This document shows positions 8,268 through 17,170 of a stretch of 64,000 bases of DNA, in pieces (positions within the stretch are counted from its first letter, which is position 1; each line of letters starts with the position of its first letter). The translations under genes were made by a program, and so were the position numbers. The notes beneath the pieces were generated by a model. The model saw only the letters and a list, made by a program, of their open reading frames with translations. It did not search any database and was not told the DNA's origin. The DNA is taken from contig JAJQCZ010000050.1 of assembly GCA_021202465.1 (NCBI GenBank), positions 5,082 to 69,081 of the forward strand. Direction: 5' to 3'. The stretch is from Lachnospiraceae bacterium (GTDB lineage: Bacteria > Bacillota > Clostridia > Lachnospirales > Lachnospiraceae).

Positions 8268-9425
8268 TTATTGATTTTCCTTGAATTCCATGACCCGCTT
8301 CTGGATCTTGAAGGTGGGACTCAGCAGGCTCTCGATGCCGGTATCATGATTCAGGCTGTCGATCAGCGTCGCCAGATATTCACTCATATCCACGCTGGTA
8401 TAGTAATCGCGGCTGAGAAGCTCCGGGCTCTGATAGATCAGGTTGGTGGTGTAGATGCGGTCGATCAGACCGGCTTCCCGCGCCTGATCGAATTTCTCCA
8501 TCCCGTTGGTGAACAGGCCGAAGGTGGCGCAGACGAAGACCCGGCCCGCCTTCCTTTCCTTGAGCTGTCCCGCCACGTCGATCACGCTCTCCCCGGAGGC
8601 GATCATATCATCGACGATGATGACGTCCTTGCCCTCCACACTGCTGCCCAGGAATTCATGCGCCACGATGGGATTCTTGCCGTTGACAATGCGCGTGTAA
8701 TCCCTCCGCTTGTAGAACATCCCCACATCCAGGCCCATCATGTTCGAGAAATAAATGGCGCGCCCGACGGCGCCTTCATCGGGGCTGATAACCATCATGT
8801 GATCGCTGTCGATGATCAGCTCCTCTGTTTTCAGCATCTTCTTCACCATCTGATAGGTAGGCATGATGGTCTCGAAGCCGTTCATGGGAATGGCATTCTG
8901 CACCCGGGGATCATGGGCGTCGAAGGTGATGATATTGGTCACGCCCATGGAGGTGAGCTCCTGCAGCGCCATGGCGCAGTCCAGGGACTCCCGGGCCGAG
9001 CGCTTGTGCTGACGGCTCTCATACAGGAAGGGCATGATGACGTTGATCCGCTTGGCCTTGCCGGCCGCAGCCGCGATCACGCGCTTGAGGTTCTGGAAAT
9101 GGTCGTCCGGAGACATGGGATTCGGCTCCCCGTACATGGAATATTCCACATTGTAATTGCACACATCCACGACGATATAGAGATCGTCGCCCCGCACCGA
9201 TTTCTGAATCACGCCCTTGGCCTCGCCGGAGCCGAAGCGGGGAAGAGACACACCCAGCAGATACGAATCCTTCTGATAACCGGACACCTCCAGGCCGCGG
9301 TTTCTTCTCCAGGATGCCAGATATGAATCCACGCTGTTCACCAGCGTCTCACAGCCGGGCAGCGCGATCAGCGCCAGCGGTCCCAGGGGGAGATTCCATC
9401 TCTCCTTCGTCTTTTCGTCAGTCAT
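8268..9425 (-). CDS. prs: Ribose-phosphate pyrophosphokinase (PRPP synthetase), variant type
   Basis: 385 residues. It makes PRPP from ribose 5-phosphate and ATP for purine, pyrimidine, His and Trp synthesis. The ATP-site segment 'MPFLYESRQHKRSARES' corresponds to the family's Arg-Gln/basic loop, and the PRPP loop reads 'VIIVDDMIASGESV', with ASGES where classical enzymes have DTAGT. It is about 70 residues longer than classical Prs, mostly at the N-terminus ('WNLPLGPLALIALPGC'). The ATG overlaps the stop of dnaC by 8 nt, so it is the last gene of a dnaD-dnaC-prs operon. Confidence 0.87.
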   Translation of the reverse strand: MTDEKTKERWNLPLGPLALIALPGCETLVNSVDSYLASWRRNRGLEVSGYQKDSYLLGVSLPRFGSGEAKGVIQKSVRGDDLYIVVDVCNYNVEYSMYGEPNPMSPDDHFQNLKRVIAAAAGKAKRINVIMPFLYESRQHKRSARESLDCAMALQELTSMGVTNIITFDAHDPRVQNAIPMNGFETIMPTYQMVKKMLKTEELIIDSDHMMVISPDEGAVGRAIYFSNMMGLDVGMFYKRRDYTRIVNGKNPIVAHEFLGSSVEGKDVIIVDDMIASGESVIDVAGQLKERKAGRVFVCATFGLFTNGMEKFDQAREAGLIDRIYTTNLIYQSPELLSRDYYTSVDMSEYLATLIDSLNHDTGIESLLSPTFKIQKRVMEFKENQ

Positions 9426-10425
9426 GGTTTGCCTCTCCTTGTCTCATTTTTTTCAGGATCCGGATATCCTGATCCGGGAATCGCAGGATCCTGTAATGGC
9501 CGATGAGCCGCGATGTCACGCGCTCTGTATAAATGCGCAGCATGTCGTTCATGCTGAGGTTCGTGGAGATCAGGGTGGATTTTCCCCGCAGAATCCGCTC
9601 ATTGATGCAGGAAAAGAGCCGGGAGCCCACAAAAGCATTGGAGAGCTCCGTTCCCAGATCATCAATGATCAGCAGATCACAGTCATAGATATACTGCTCC
9701 GTCTCCGCCGCCTCGCCTCCCTCGTCCCGGGAGAAGGCCTGCTTCGCCAGGACATCGAAGAACTGTCCCGCGGACAGGTAAATGACCGGGTGATACCGAT
9801 CCAGAAGCTCCTTGGCGATACAGTTCGAGAGAAAGGTCTTGCCGGTTCCCGCCTGTCCCATGAGAAGAAGATTCTGCGGCGGCTCTCCGAAACGATCGAT
9901 GAAGTCCCAGGCGAGCTCCACGTTCTTCTTCATCATATCGTAATCTGACAGCTCCGCGCCGGGCGAGATGCGGTCCTTCGCGTAAAAAGCATAGGAGAAA
10001 GAGGAGAAATTCTCCCGCTCCAGATTCTCCTGAATCGCGGACTGGTGATAGAGCAGGTCGATCATGGCCCGCTTCAGGCAGCGGCATTTCTCTCCGTCTA
10101 CATACCCGGTATCATGGCAGAGCGGGCAGTCACTGGGAAGCTCCAGGTAATCAGCCGGATACCCGGCTCCCGCCAGCAGCACCCCCCTCTCCTCCCGGAG
10201 ATCCCGGCTCTGGCGGGCACAGCGCGCCGCCTCCTCCTCGCGGCCTGCCAGGAGGGCCCTGGCCCGGCGGAAGGCAAGATCCGCACTGGCCTCCTCCAGC
10301 GCCTGCAGCTGCGGAATCCGGGCAAATGCCTCACGGATGTGCTCCTGCTGCTTCTCCTGGTTCGCCGCGCGGCGGCGGCTGTATTCTCTCTGAATACGGT
10401 CATACTGTGAATTCGTCAAGGACAT
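9418..10425 (-). CDS. dnaC: DnaC/DnaI-type helicase loader ATPase
   Basis: 335 residues. N-terminal helical region, then a cysteine cluster 'CPLCHDTGYVDGEKCRCL' (likely zinc binding, as in DnaI-type loaders), then an AAA+ core: Walker A 'GQAGTGKTFLSN', Walker B 'LLIIDDLGTE', sensor 'STNLS' and the arginine-finger region near 'RVTSRLIGHY'. It loads the replicative helicase together with DnaD. It sits 3 nt after dnaD and overlaps prs by 8 nt. The symbol follows Clostridia usage; dnaI would be the Bacillus equivalent. Confidence 0.9.
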   Translation of the reverse strand: MSLTNSQYDRIQREYSRRRAANQEKQQEHIREAFARIPQLQALEEASADLAFRRARALLAGREEEAARCARQSRDLREERGVLLAGAGYPADYLELPSDCPLCHDTGYVDGEKCRCLKRAMIDLLYHQSAIQENLERENFSSFSYAFYAKDRISPGAELSDYDMMKKNVELAWDFIDRFGEPPQNLLLMGQAGTGKTFLSNCIAKELLDRYHPVIYLSAGQFFDVLAKQAFSRDEGGEAAETEQYIYDCDLLIIDDLGTELSNAFVGSRLFSCINERILRGKSTLISTNLSMNDMLRIYTERVTSRLIGHYRILRFPDQDIRILKKMRQGEANHD

Positions 10426-10428
10426 CTG

Positions 10429-11544
10429 TTACGCCTCCCTGCCGCTGTAGACGTTGATGCCGCCCTGATTCAGCAGCTCGTCGTAGTTGATCCGGCGTTG
10501 TTCATAGTTCTGAAAACGGTTGCCGGAAGCAGCACTCTCGCGGCTTTCCTTCTGCGATCGTTTCCGGCTCCTCTGCTTCTGCTCCTGCTGCTGATAGGCC
10601 CGCGCCTCTTCCACGGTACGAATCCCGGCATCCTTCCACTTTTTGATAATGCGTTCCGTGTATTCAAAGCTCGGCTTGTGAATCGCCGTCATCGTACAGC
10701 CGCAGGCCTCCACAATGACCGACAGGGGCATCCGATATTCGGAGGTCCATCGCTCCACATCTTTCTGCTCATTCGTACCCAGCACCCGGTCCGCGATCCC
10801 AAAGGCCTTCATCACCTGCTTATTCGCTTTGCTGTAGGCCCTGTGGGATTCCCGGGCCTGTTCCACGGTCATCTTGCCCTCAGCATGCCAGCTCAGCGCC
10901 ACAGACTCCATGTAACGACAGCTCCGGTGGCCGCCCTCCACACAATACTCCACCAGATACTCCAGCAGATCCTCCGGAAAATGCAGTTCCTCATACAGAT
11001 ACGCGAAGAGCTGGGTATCGCGGGGCGCCAGAGGCCGTGCCAGATAGGTTTCCGCCACGAACAGAATCTGACGGAATTCCTCATCCTCCTGCAGCTTCTC
11101 CAGCGAAGCCTGAGAGACACTGTGCTGCGCCGCGCCCTTCTTCCCGGCCCGGTCGCCGCCCTCTTTCCCGGCGATGGCAGGCGCGGCCTCTGCGTTCTCC
11201 GCCGCATCCGCCGCGGACGTCACGCAGGCCGCCGCCTGCGTCCGGCCGCTCTCCGCGCTCCGCTCCGTCGGCAGGAGAAGCAGCAGCTCCTCCCCCTCCC
11301 GGCGGATCAGTCCCTGCTTTTCCCAATAGCGCAGCGCCCGCCCCACGTCCGTCTCCGTGCAGTTCAGGCGGTCCGCCAGGGCAGCCTCCGATACTTCCTC
11401 CCCCGGCGTCTGGGACAGGCGGAGAAGGTACAGGTACGCCTTTACAAATTCCCCGTTGGCCTCCGCCATATATTCGTCGATGAAGAGGTTGGACACCTCC
11501 GTCGCTACCGTCTGACTCTGATTTCTGATCTGCAAAATCTTCAC
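10429..11544 (-). CDS. dnaD: DnaD-type replication initiation/primosome protein
   Basis: 371 residues from a GTG at 11544 with AGGA six bases upstream; earlier in-frame codons lack a ribosome site. N-terminal winged-helix domain (about 10-90, 'AYLYLLRLSQTPGEEVSEAALADRL'), an Ala/Glu-rich linker, then two DnaD/DnaB_2-type helical domains ('DTQLFAYLYEELHFPEDLLEYLVEYC' lies across the first, 'AFGIADRVLGTNEQKDVERW' opens the second). It remodels origin DNA and recruits the helicase with DnaC. First gene of the operon with dnaC and prs, and unusual in being preceded by DnaA-box-like sites. Confidence 0.9.
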   Translation of the reverse strand: MKILQIRNQSQTVATEVSNLFIDEYMAEANGEFVKAYLYLLRLSQTPGEEVSEAALADRLNCTETDVGRALRYWEKQGLIRREGEELLLLLPTERSAESGRTQAAACVTSAADAAENAEAAPAIAGKEGGDRAGKKGAAQHSVSQASLEKLQEDEEFRQILFVAETYLARPLAPRDTQLFAYLYEELHFPEDLLEYLVEYCVEGGHRSCRYMESVALSWHAEGKMTVEQARESHRAYSKANKQVMKAFGIADRVLGTNEQKDVERWTSEYRMPLSVIVEACGCTMTAIHKPSFEYTERIIKKWKDAGIRTVEEARAYQQQEQKQRSRKRSQKESRESAASGNRFQNYEQRRINYDELLNQGGINVYSGREA

Positions 11545-11576
11545 TCCGTTTCCTGTCCCCGACCGGGGACCTTCAC

Positions 11577-11604
11577 AGTATAGCACACGAATTTTGTTTT
11601 GCAA
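11577..11604 (-). promoter_or_regulatory. Sigma-A promoter of dnaD-dnaC-prs
   Basis: Read on the minus strand: TTGCAA (11604-11599), 16-bp spacer, TATACT (11582-11577). The start site would be about 11570, giving a leader of about 25 nt. Confidence 0.75.
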
Positions 11605-11690
11605 ACAGAGATTTCCCGTCCCGAAAACCCACACCGGGCATTGTGGAAACTGTGGATTTCGTGGAAAAGTACGGTTTTTCGACAAAAAAA

Positions 11691-11732
11691 CCACAGGTTT
11701 ATCAACCGCCTACATTGTTGATAAACCTGTGG
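11691..11732 (-). terminator. Terminator of murC
   Basis: Perfect 16-bp stem CCACAGGTTTATCAAC / GTTGATAAACCTGTGG with a 10-nt loop, followed on the minus strand by seven T residues (11690-11684). Its murC-proximal arm overlaps the first DnaA-box-like site. Confidence 0.9.
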
Positions 11733-11745
11733 ATAATGTGGATAA
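11728..11745 (-). promoter_or_regulatory. Two abutting DnaA-box consensus sites
   Basis: TTATCCACA (consensus TTATNCACA) occurs twice without a gap on the minus strand, at 11745-11737 and 11736-11728, directly after the murC stop codon. A one-mismatch copy, TTATCAACA, lies in the adjoining stem. The cluster is about 125 bp upstream of the dnaD -35 box. Confidence 0.65.
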
Positions 11746-13128
11746 CTAACGGGAAAGCAGGTTTTCTCCCACTTTTACAATGTCTCCGGCCCCCATAGTT
11801 ATCAACATCTCACCGTTGAATAAATTTTTTCTGATGTACTCCTCAATCTCCCCGAATGTGGCAAAATAGTGGACAGATTTCCCCCGGGCCGCGATTCGCT
11901 CCGCCAGATCCCGTGAACTGATTCCCAGATTGTCTGTCTCCCGGGCGGGGTATATCTCCGCCAGCACGACCTCGTCCGCCAGCGACAGCGCGTCGGCGAA
12001 TTCCTCCATCAGCGCCTTCGTCCGGGTATATGTGTGGGGCTGGAAGAGACAGACCACCTTCTCCCGGCCGCATTTCTTCGCGGTTTTAAGGGTGGCACGG
12101 ATCTCATCGGGATGATGCGCGTAATCATCAATGACAACTACGTCTCCGGGCAGCGTCCCCTTTTTCTCAAAGCGGCGATGCGTCCCGGCGAACTGTTCCA
12201 GTCCCTGGCAGATCACAGGGAAGGAGAGCCCCAGCTCTCTCGCCACAGCGATGGCCGCCAGCGAATTCCAGGCGTTGTGTTCTCCCGGTACACCCAGCAG
12301 GATGTCGCCGACCGGTTTACCGTTCTCATAAAGAGTATAAGAAGGACGCCCCAGAGTGTCAAAGCGAAGCTCATCCATACGGAAATCATCCTCCGGCCGG
12401 ATGCCCACAGTCTGTACCCGGCAGGGAAGATCCCGTGTCAGCTCTTCATAATCGGGAATATTGCTGCTGAGAATCAGCAGGCCGTTTTCCGGCAGCTTCT
12501 CCGCAAAGAGCCGGAAGGAATGCCGGATATCATCCAAATCCTTAAAGAAATCCAGGTGATCCGCACAGACGTTGAGAATCACGCCCACGGTCGGATAGAA
12601 GGACAGGAAGCTGTTCGTATACTCACAGGCCTCCGTCACAAAACAGTCGGAGCGGCCGACGCGGATATTTCCGCCGATGCTGTCCAGCATTCCTCCCACG
12701 GAGATCGTGGGATCGGCATCCGCGGCCAGCAGGATCTCCGTCACCATCGAAGTGGTCGTAGTTTTGCCGTGCGTTCCGGCAATGGCCACTGCGGTCCTGT
12801 AGTTCCTCATCATCTGTCCCAGCAGCTCCGCCCGGGTCAGAACAGGAATTTTCAGTTCGATCGCCCGCGCCAGCTCCGGATTGTCCGGGTGGATCGCTGC
12901 CGTGTAGACGACCGCCTGCATTCCCTCTTCGATGTTCTCTGCCCGCTGTCCGAGAGCGATACCTGCCCCCTCCGCGGCCAGCTTCTCCGTCAGAGGCGAT
13001 GCCGCCATGTCGGAGCCGGTAACACGGAAGCCTCTCTCCAGGAGGACCTCCGCCAGGCCACTCATACTGATCCCGCCGATTCCGATAAAATGAATCCAAC
13101 AAGGTGTATTAAAATCAATCTGATACAT
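11746..13128 (-). CDS. murC: UDP-N-acetylmuramate--L-alanine ligase
   Basis: 460 residues. Cytoplasmic peptidoglycan precursor enzyme adding L-Ala to UDP-MurNAc. The N-terminal UDP-binding glycine motif 'HFIGIGGISMSGLAE', the ATP loop 'GTHGKTTTTSM', the Mur-ligase 'EACEYTNSFL' and the C-terminal 'DDYAHHPDEI' are all present. The ATG at 13128 begins the conserved 'YQIDF' segment, and the frame upstream of it is only an Arg-rich readthrough of the neighbour. It overlaps the preceding small membrane-protein gene by 14 nt, suggesting coupling. Confidence 0.97.
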   Translation of the reverse strand: MYQIDFNTPCWIHFIGIGGISMSGLAEVLLERGFRVTGSDMAASPLTEKLAAEGAGIALGQRAENIEEGMQAVVYTAAIHPDNPELARAIELKIPVLTRAELLGQMMRNYRTAVAIAGTHGKTTTTSMVTEILLAADADPTISVGGMLDSIGGNIRVGRSDCFVTEACEYTNSFLSFYPTVGVILNVCADHLDFFKDLDDIRHSFRLFAEKLPENGLLILSSNIPDYEELTRDLPCRVQTVGIRPEDDFRMDELRFDTLGRPSYTLYENGKPVGDILLGVPGEHNAWNSLAAIAVARELGLSFPVICQGLEQFAGTHRRFEKKGTLPGDVVVIDDYAHHPDEIRATLKTAKKCGREKVVCLFQPHTYTRTKALMEEFADALSLADEVVLAEIYPARETDNLGISSRDLAERIAARGKSVHYFATFGEIEEYIRKNLFNGEMLITMGAGDIVKVGENLLSR

Positions 13129-13477
13129 TTTCTTCGGCCTCTGTATTCTCCTCCGCCGTCTCCGCGACCGTCTCTTCCGATTCACTGTCCTCCGCGACCG
13201 TCTCTTCCGCCTCGTCGGTCTCGTCTTCCAGATCAAGAATTCCTACGACGTCGTCGACGATCAGCTCCGTCGCGTTGTAATCGGGAAGAGAATCCACATA
13301 GCTCTTATAGGAATTCCACCCGGTCATTCCGACCGCTGCACAGATTCCCACGACACAGATCGCACCGACTGTATACCACGCGGCTCTGGCTGCCTTCTTT
13401 CTTCTCTTCTCCTTCGCAATCTCCTGCTTGCGGTTGGCCTTCCGGATCTTGTAGGCATCCATCTTTTCCTTGCTCAT
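13115..13477 (-). CDS. Small single-pass membrane protein upstream of murC
   Basis: 120 residues from an ATG at 13477 with AGAGG upstream. Layout: a basic, Lys/Arg-rich cytoplasmic N-terminus (about 1-32), one hydrophobic helix ('AAWYTVGAICVVGICAAVG'), and an acidic Glu/Thr-rich tail outside the cell. The repeats EETVAED and EETVAET are visible in the tail. It overlaps murC by 14 nt, so a cell-envelope role is likely but the function is unknown. Its acidic tail codons, read in the murC frame, give an Arg-rich pseudo-extension. Confidence 0.8.
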   Translation of the reverse strand: MSKEKMDAYKIRKANRKQEIAKEKRRKKAARAAWYTVGAICVVGICAAVGMTGWNSYKSYVDSLPDYNATELIVDDVVGILDLEDETDEAEETVAEDSESEETVAETAEENTEAEENVSD

Positions 13478-13528
13478 AGCCAAATAACCTCTCTTATCGC
13501 AAGCCGCCGCAGCGACTCCTGATCTCAT

Positions 13529-13783
13529 CTATACCGCGGTCTGCCCCCGGCTTTCTACATTCTACACCGGAAAGAGCTTCTTTGCAAGCAGTTTCGCAGG
13601 CAGCGGGAACGGCCGCGCCGCATAATATTCCAGAAATTTCGACAAAATATTCCATTTATGAGCTGTTCCTCATAGCGGTTCGGAAGTTTTTCCTGTAAAC
13701 TCTCCTTACGCACAGGGTAAACAGCAAATGGTTATGCTTCAGAACACCCACCTGCAAAGCGCAGAAAGCGCTCCATGCATGAT
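13529..13783. other. Intergenic region between divergent transcripts
   Basis: No gene seen. It should hold the promoters of the murC pair (minus) and of the Spo0A-like gene (plus), but I could not assign good -35/-10 pairs. The right end carries a decayed copy of the dispersed hairpin element. Confidence 0.45.
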
Positions 13784-13803
13784 TTTCGACCCTGGTATCA
13801 TCA
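13784..13803 (+). repeat. Dispersed hairpin element, partial copy C
   Basis: TTTCGACCCTGGTATCATCA is identical, over 20 bases, to the right end of copy B (46627-46646). The sequence before it (about 13720-13783) keeps only fragments of the loop and stem. It lies just ahead of the ribosome site of the Spo0A-like gene. Confidence 0.6.
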
Positions 13804-13820
13804 GACAAAGGAGATTCACC

Positions 13821-14237
13821 ATGAACCAGCCCCCGTCCTCACAGACACAACACCCTCAGCAAAAATACCTTCCCGGAACCGCCGCCCTGGATAGTATTTC
13901 CATCTACGAAGAAACACGTCAGCTTCTCCTGTGCCTGGGAGCCAGTCCCCGCTACGCAGGCTTCGGATACACAGCCTGCGCCGTGAGCCTCTCTCTGAAG
14001 GAGTGGCCGCGCTGTCCCTCCCTGACCAAGGAGATCTATCCCCGCGTGGCCTGCTATTATCATGTTTCTCCCTGCTGTGTCGACCGGAATATCCGCACAC
14101 TCATCAACGTGCTCTGGCGGGAGGACGCCGACCTTTTACGCCGCGCTGCCGCCTGTCCTCTGCCGGAGAAGCCCAGCTGCGGCGCCTTCCTCGCCATCCT
14201 GACTGAACGCCTGGCACTGTCAGCCTTTTCACAATAA
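13821..14237 (+). CDS. Stand-alone Spo0A C-terminal DNA-binding-domain protein
   Basis: 138 residues. The ATG at 13821 follows AAAGGAG by 7 nt. From about residue 28 the chain follows the Spo0A effector domain: 'LLCLGASPRYAGFGYTACAV', 'PSLTKEIYPRVACYYHVSP' and 'VDRNIRTLINVLW' match the helices around the Spo0A recognition helix, and the tail 'PSCGAFLAILTERL' matches the final helix. No receiver domain is present, so it cannot be phosphorylated as Spo0A is. Full-length Spo0A has about 260 residues. It is not an obvious fragment because it has its own ribosome site. The DNA-binding role is inferred. Confidence 0.8.
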   Translation: MNQPPSSQTQHPQQKYLPGTAALDSISIYEETRQLLLCLGASPRYAGFGYTACAVSLSLKEWPRCPSLTKEIYPRVACYYHVSPCCVDRNIRTLINVLWREDADLLRRAAACPLPEKPSCGAFLAILTERLALSAFSQ

Positions 14238-14279
14238 ACCTTCATGGCTGCTTCGCAGACACTACCATGTCTGAAAGTC

Positions 14280-14320
14280 AAAAAACCTGTCCCCTGCGGC
14301 TTGAACCGTGCAGAGACAGG
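14280..14320 (-). terminator. Terminator of metK
   Basis: CCTGTC/GACAGG outer stem extended by CTGC/GCAG pairs, with a run of six T residues on the minus strand after the stem. It lies 16 nt past the metK stop. Confidence 0.85.
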
Positions 14321-14335
14321 CTCTTATTCCTTTCC

Positions 14336-15526
14336 TTACGCCAGATATTTTTTCAATGTCTCCACCTTATCCAGCCGCTCCCAGGTCAGATCCAGATCGT
14401 CCCGGCCGAAATGCCCATAGGCAGCTGTCTGCCGGTAAATGGGCCGCCGCAGGTCCAGCATGCGGATAATCCCGGCCGGACGCAGATCAAAATTCTCCCG
14501 GATGATCCCTATCAGTTTCTCATCGGAGAGCTTCCCGGTGCCATAGGTCTCAATGTGAATAGAGGTAGGAGTGGCTACGCCGATGGCATAGGAAAGCTGA
14601 ATCTCGCATTTATCGGCCAGCCCCGCCGCCACCAGGTTCTTGGCCACATAGCGGGCCGCGTAAGCTGCGGAACGATCCACCTTGGTGCAGTCCTTGCCGG
14701 AAAAAGCGCCGCCGCCGTGGCGGGCATAGCCGCCGTAGGTGTCCACGATGATCTTCCGGCCCGTCAGGCCGCTGTCCCCCGCAGGGCCACCGATGACAAA
14801 GCGTCCGGTCGGATTGATGAAATATTTTGTCTTCTCATCCACCATCTCCGCAGGCAGGATCGGGTCGAAGACGCACCGGCGGATGTCACGATGAATCTGT
14901 TCCTGAGAGACATCCGGATCATGCTGTGTGGAGAGAACCACACAGTCCAGACGGGCCGGGCGCCCCTCTTCATCGTATTCCACCGTCACCTGCGTCTTGC
15001 CGTCCGGACGAAGGTAAGACAATGTACCGTCCTTGCGCACCTTCGTCAGCTGCCTCGCCAGGCGGTGGGCCAGAGCGATCGCATAGGGCATGTATTCTTC
15101 TGTCTCATTGGTCGCATATCCGAACATCATGCCTTGGTCACCGGCGCCGAAGCTCCCGATGGCTTCCTCGTCCATCTGCTTCTCCTTCACTTCCAGCGCC
15201 CGGTCTACGCCCAGCGCGATATCACCGGACTGCTTATCGAGAGCCGTAAAGACCGCGCAGCTGTTTCCGTCAAAGCCGTACTCCGAACGGTCATAGCCGA
15301 TGTCCAGGATCGTCTGCCGGACGATCTTCGGGATATCGATCTGAGCGTTAGTCGTGATCTCACCCATAACTACCACGAAGCCCGTATTCGTCAGTGTCTC
15401 ACAGGCCACGCGTCCCATGGGATCCTGTTCCATGATTGCGTCCAGAATCGCGTCTGAGATCTGGTCGCACATCTTGTCGGGATGGCCTTCCGTCACCGAC
15501 TCTGAAGTAAATAGTGTTCTCTCCAT
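14336..15526 (-). CDS. metK: S-adenosylmethionine synthetase
   Basis: 396 residues, the normal length. It makes SAM from methionine and ATP. Conserved start '[18 protein letters not shown]', the ATP-binding hexapeptide region '[12 protein letters not shown]', the P-loop-like '[16 protein letters not shown]' and the '[18 protein letters not shown]' segment are present. It is monocistronic, between its own riboswitch and terminator, with an AGGAGG ribosome site. Expression should fall when SAM is abundant. Confidence 0.98.
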   Translation of the reverse strand: MERTLFTSESVTEGHPDKMCDQISDAILDAIMEQDPMGRVACETLTNTGFVVVMGEITTNAQIDIPKIVRQTILDIGYDRSEYGFDGNSCAVFTALDKQSGDIALGVDRALEVKEKQMDEEAIGSFGAGDQGMMFGYATNETEEYMPYAIALAHRLARQLTKVRKDGTLSYLRPDGKTQVTVEYDEEGRPARLDCVVLSTQHDPDVSQEQIHRDIRRCVFDPILPAEMVDEKTKYFINPTGRFVIGGPAGDSGLTGRKIIVDTYGGYARHGGGAFSGKDCTKVDRSAAYAARYVAKNLVAAGLADKCEIQLSYAIGVATPTSIHIETYGTGKLSDEKLIGIIRENFDLRPAGIIRMLDLRRPIYRQTAAYGHFGRDDLDLTWERLDKVETLKKYLA

Positions 15527-15600
15527 GTCATTTGTCCTCCTGACCCGGGTATCCCGGAGTAGAAATTTCCGTCATAACGTTTTCAGTGCCTGCGTGTCTG

Positions 15601-15631
15601 ACAAAAGGAAAGGGCCCACCAAAGTGGACCC
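15601..15631 (-). terminator. Riboswitch-controlled terminator of metK
   Basis: GGGTCCAC/GTGGGCCC stem (15631-15612) followed on the minus strand by TTTCCTTTTG. It lies about 28 nt after the SAM aptamer and about 75 nt ahead of the metK start, as expected for an S-box expression platform. Confidence 0.85.
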
Positions 15632-15658
15632 GATGAATGCGCAAAACAAGTTCCGAAT

Positions 15659-15758
15659 CCCCTTATTGTTCGATTGCTCGCTCCGTGTTGGCACCTTCCA
15701 TCTTTCAGGGGTTGCCGTGGTATCATCGATCCTTCGTCTCCACCACTCGAAATAAGAG
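15659..15758 (-). promoter_or_regulatory. SAM-I (S-box) riboswitch aptamer
   Basis: On the minus strand the P1 strands CTTATT and AATAAG close a four-way aptamer with the conserved features 'GGTGGAGACGAAGGATCGAT', 'ACGGCAACC' and 'GGTGCCAA'. It controls metK through the terminator at 15601-15631: SAM binding favours termination. Confidence 0.93.
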
Positions 15759-15765
15759 TATGTTC

Positions 15766-15794
15766 ATGCTATCATATGAAATTAGTATTGTCCA
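15766..15794 (-). promoter_or_regulatory. Promoter of the metK riboswitch transcript
   Basis: TGGACA (15794-15789), 17-bp spacer, TAGCAT (15771-15766) on the minus strand. The predicted start falls just before the aptamer. Confidence 0.6.
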
Positions 15795-15880
15795 GAGAAA
15801 TTCGCCCTACAATCTGCAGGAACTGTATGCCGCGCCCACCATTCCGCACGTTGTGTATGTTTTTCGAGGGTCAGCGCGGC

Positions 15881-17170
15881 TCATCCCACACGCAGGCGGA
15901 ATTTCTGCGCCTCGCGGACATCCTTCACCAGCTCGATCTCCGCCCCCAGCCGTCTCAGCTTGCGGTCAAAATTCTCATAGCCCCGCAGAATGTACTGGAT
16001 ATCATCCACCGTGGAAACACCGTCCGCCGCCAGCCCCGCCAGGACCAGAGCCGCTCCGGCCCGAAGATCCGGAGCCACCAGGTTGGCGCCGGTCAGACGC
16101 GTACTGCCGCTGATCACCGCGACATTGCCCTCCACCTTGATGAAGGCGCCCATCTTGGCCAGCTCGTCCACATATTTGAAACGATTCTCGAAAATGCTCT
16201 CGGTGATGATTCCCGTCCCCTCGGCGACGGTCAGCGCCACCCCCATCTGCGGCTGCATATCTGTGGGAAATCCCGGATAGGGCAGGGTCTTGATATTACA
16301 GGAATAGAGACGCGGCTTCCCCAGCACGCGGATACTGTCGTCAAATTCCACAACTTCGCAGCCCATCTCCGTCAGCTTCGCGGAAATCGCCTCCATATGC
16401 TTAGGGATCACATTCCTCACGGTCACATCACCCCGCGTCACCGCGGCAGCGAACATAAATGTCCCCGCTTCGATCTGATCCGGAATGATGGAATACTCCG
16501 TACTGTGCAGCCGCTCCACACCGCGGATGCGGATCACATCGGTCCCGGCGCCCTTGACATTGGCGCCCATGGAGTTGAGCATATTGGCAACATCCACCAC
16601 GTGCGGCTCCTTGGCTGCATTCTCAATGATCGTATTCCCGGAGGCCAGCACCGCCGCCAGCATCACATTGATCGTGGCGCCCACTGACACGATATCCATG
16701 TACACATGACCGCCCACCAGCTCGCTGGCATCGGCGACGACCATGCCATACTCTACCTGCGTACTGGCCCGCAGAGCCCGAAATCCCTTCAGATGCTGGT
16801 CAATCGGACGGCTGCCGATGTCACAGCCGCCGGGGAGAGCCACCTCCGTATGACGATACTTGCCCAGGAGGGCTCCCAGCAGATAATAGCCGGCGCGCAT
16901 CCGGCGAATGTACTCGTTATCTACCCGAACGGAATGAATGTTGCCGCTGTTGAGCTTCACGCGGTGCTTACCCAGACGTTCCACGATCACCCCGATATCC
17001 CGCAGGGCATCCAGCATCACATTAATATCCCGCACATCCGGCAGGTTATCTATAATCACAGATTCATCAGTCATGATGCCCGCCGCCAGGATACCCAGCG
17101 CGGCATTTTTCGCGCCGCTGATCACGACCTCGCCGACCAGCGGATTTCCACCCTTCATAATATATTGCAT
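15881..17170 (-). CDS. murA: UDP-N-acetylglucosamine 1-carboxyvinyltransferase
   Basis: 429 residues. First committed step of peptidoglycan synthesis, transferring enolpyruvyl from PEP to UDP-GlcNAc. Visible residues: K21-N22 ('SGAKNAALG'), the fosfomycin-target Cys116 in 'LPGGCDIGSRP', and the 'PGFPTDMQPQ' loop with the catalytic Asp. Both EPSP-synthase-like domains are complete. Monocistronic behind a long leader of nearly 190 nt. Clostridia often have two murA copies; only one is in this window. Confidence 0.97.
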   Translation of the reverse strand: MQYIMKGGNPLVGEVVISGAKNAALGILAAGIMTDESVIIDNLPDVRDINVMLDALRDIGVIVERLGKHRVKLNSGNIHSVRVDNEYIRRMRAGYYLLGALLGKYRHTEVALPGGCDIGSRPIDQHLKGFRALRASTQVEYGMVVADASELVGGHVYMDIVSVGATINVMLAAVLASGNTIIENAAKEPHVVDVANMLNSMGANVKGAGTDVIRIRGVERLHSTEYSIIPDQIEAGTFMFAAAVTRGDVTVRNVIPKHMEAISAKLTEMGCEVVEFDDSIRVLGKPRLYSCNIKTLPYPGFPTDMQPQMGVALTVAEGTGIITESIFENRFKYVDELAKMGAFIKVEGNVAVISGSTRLTGANLVAPDLRAGAALVLAGLAADGVSTVDDIQYILRGYENFDRKLRRLGAEIELVKDVREAQKFRLRVG

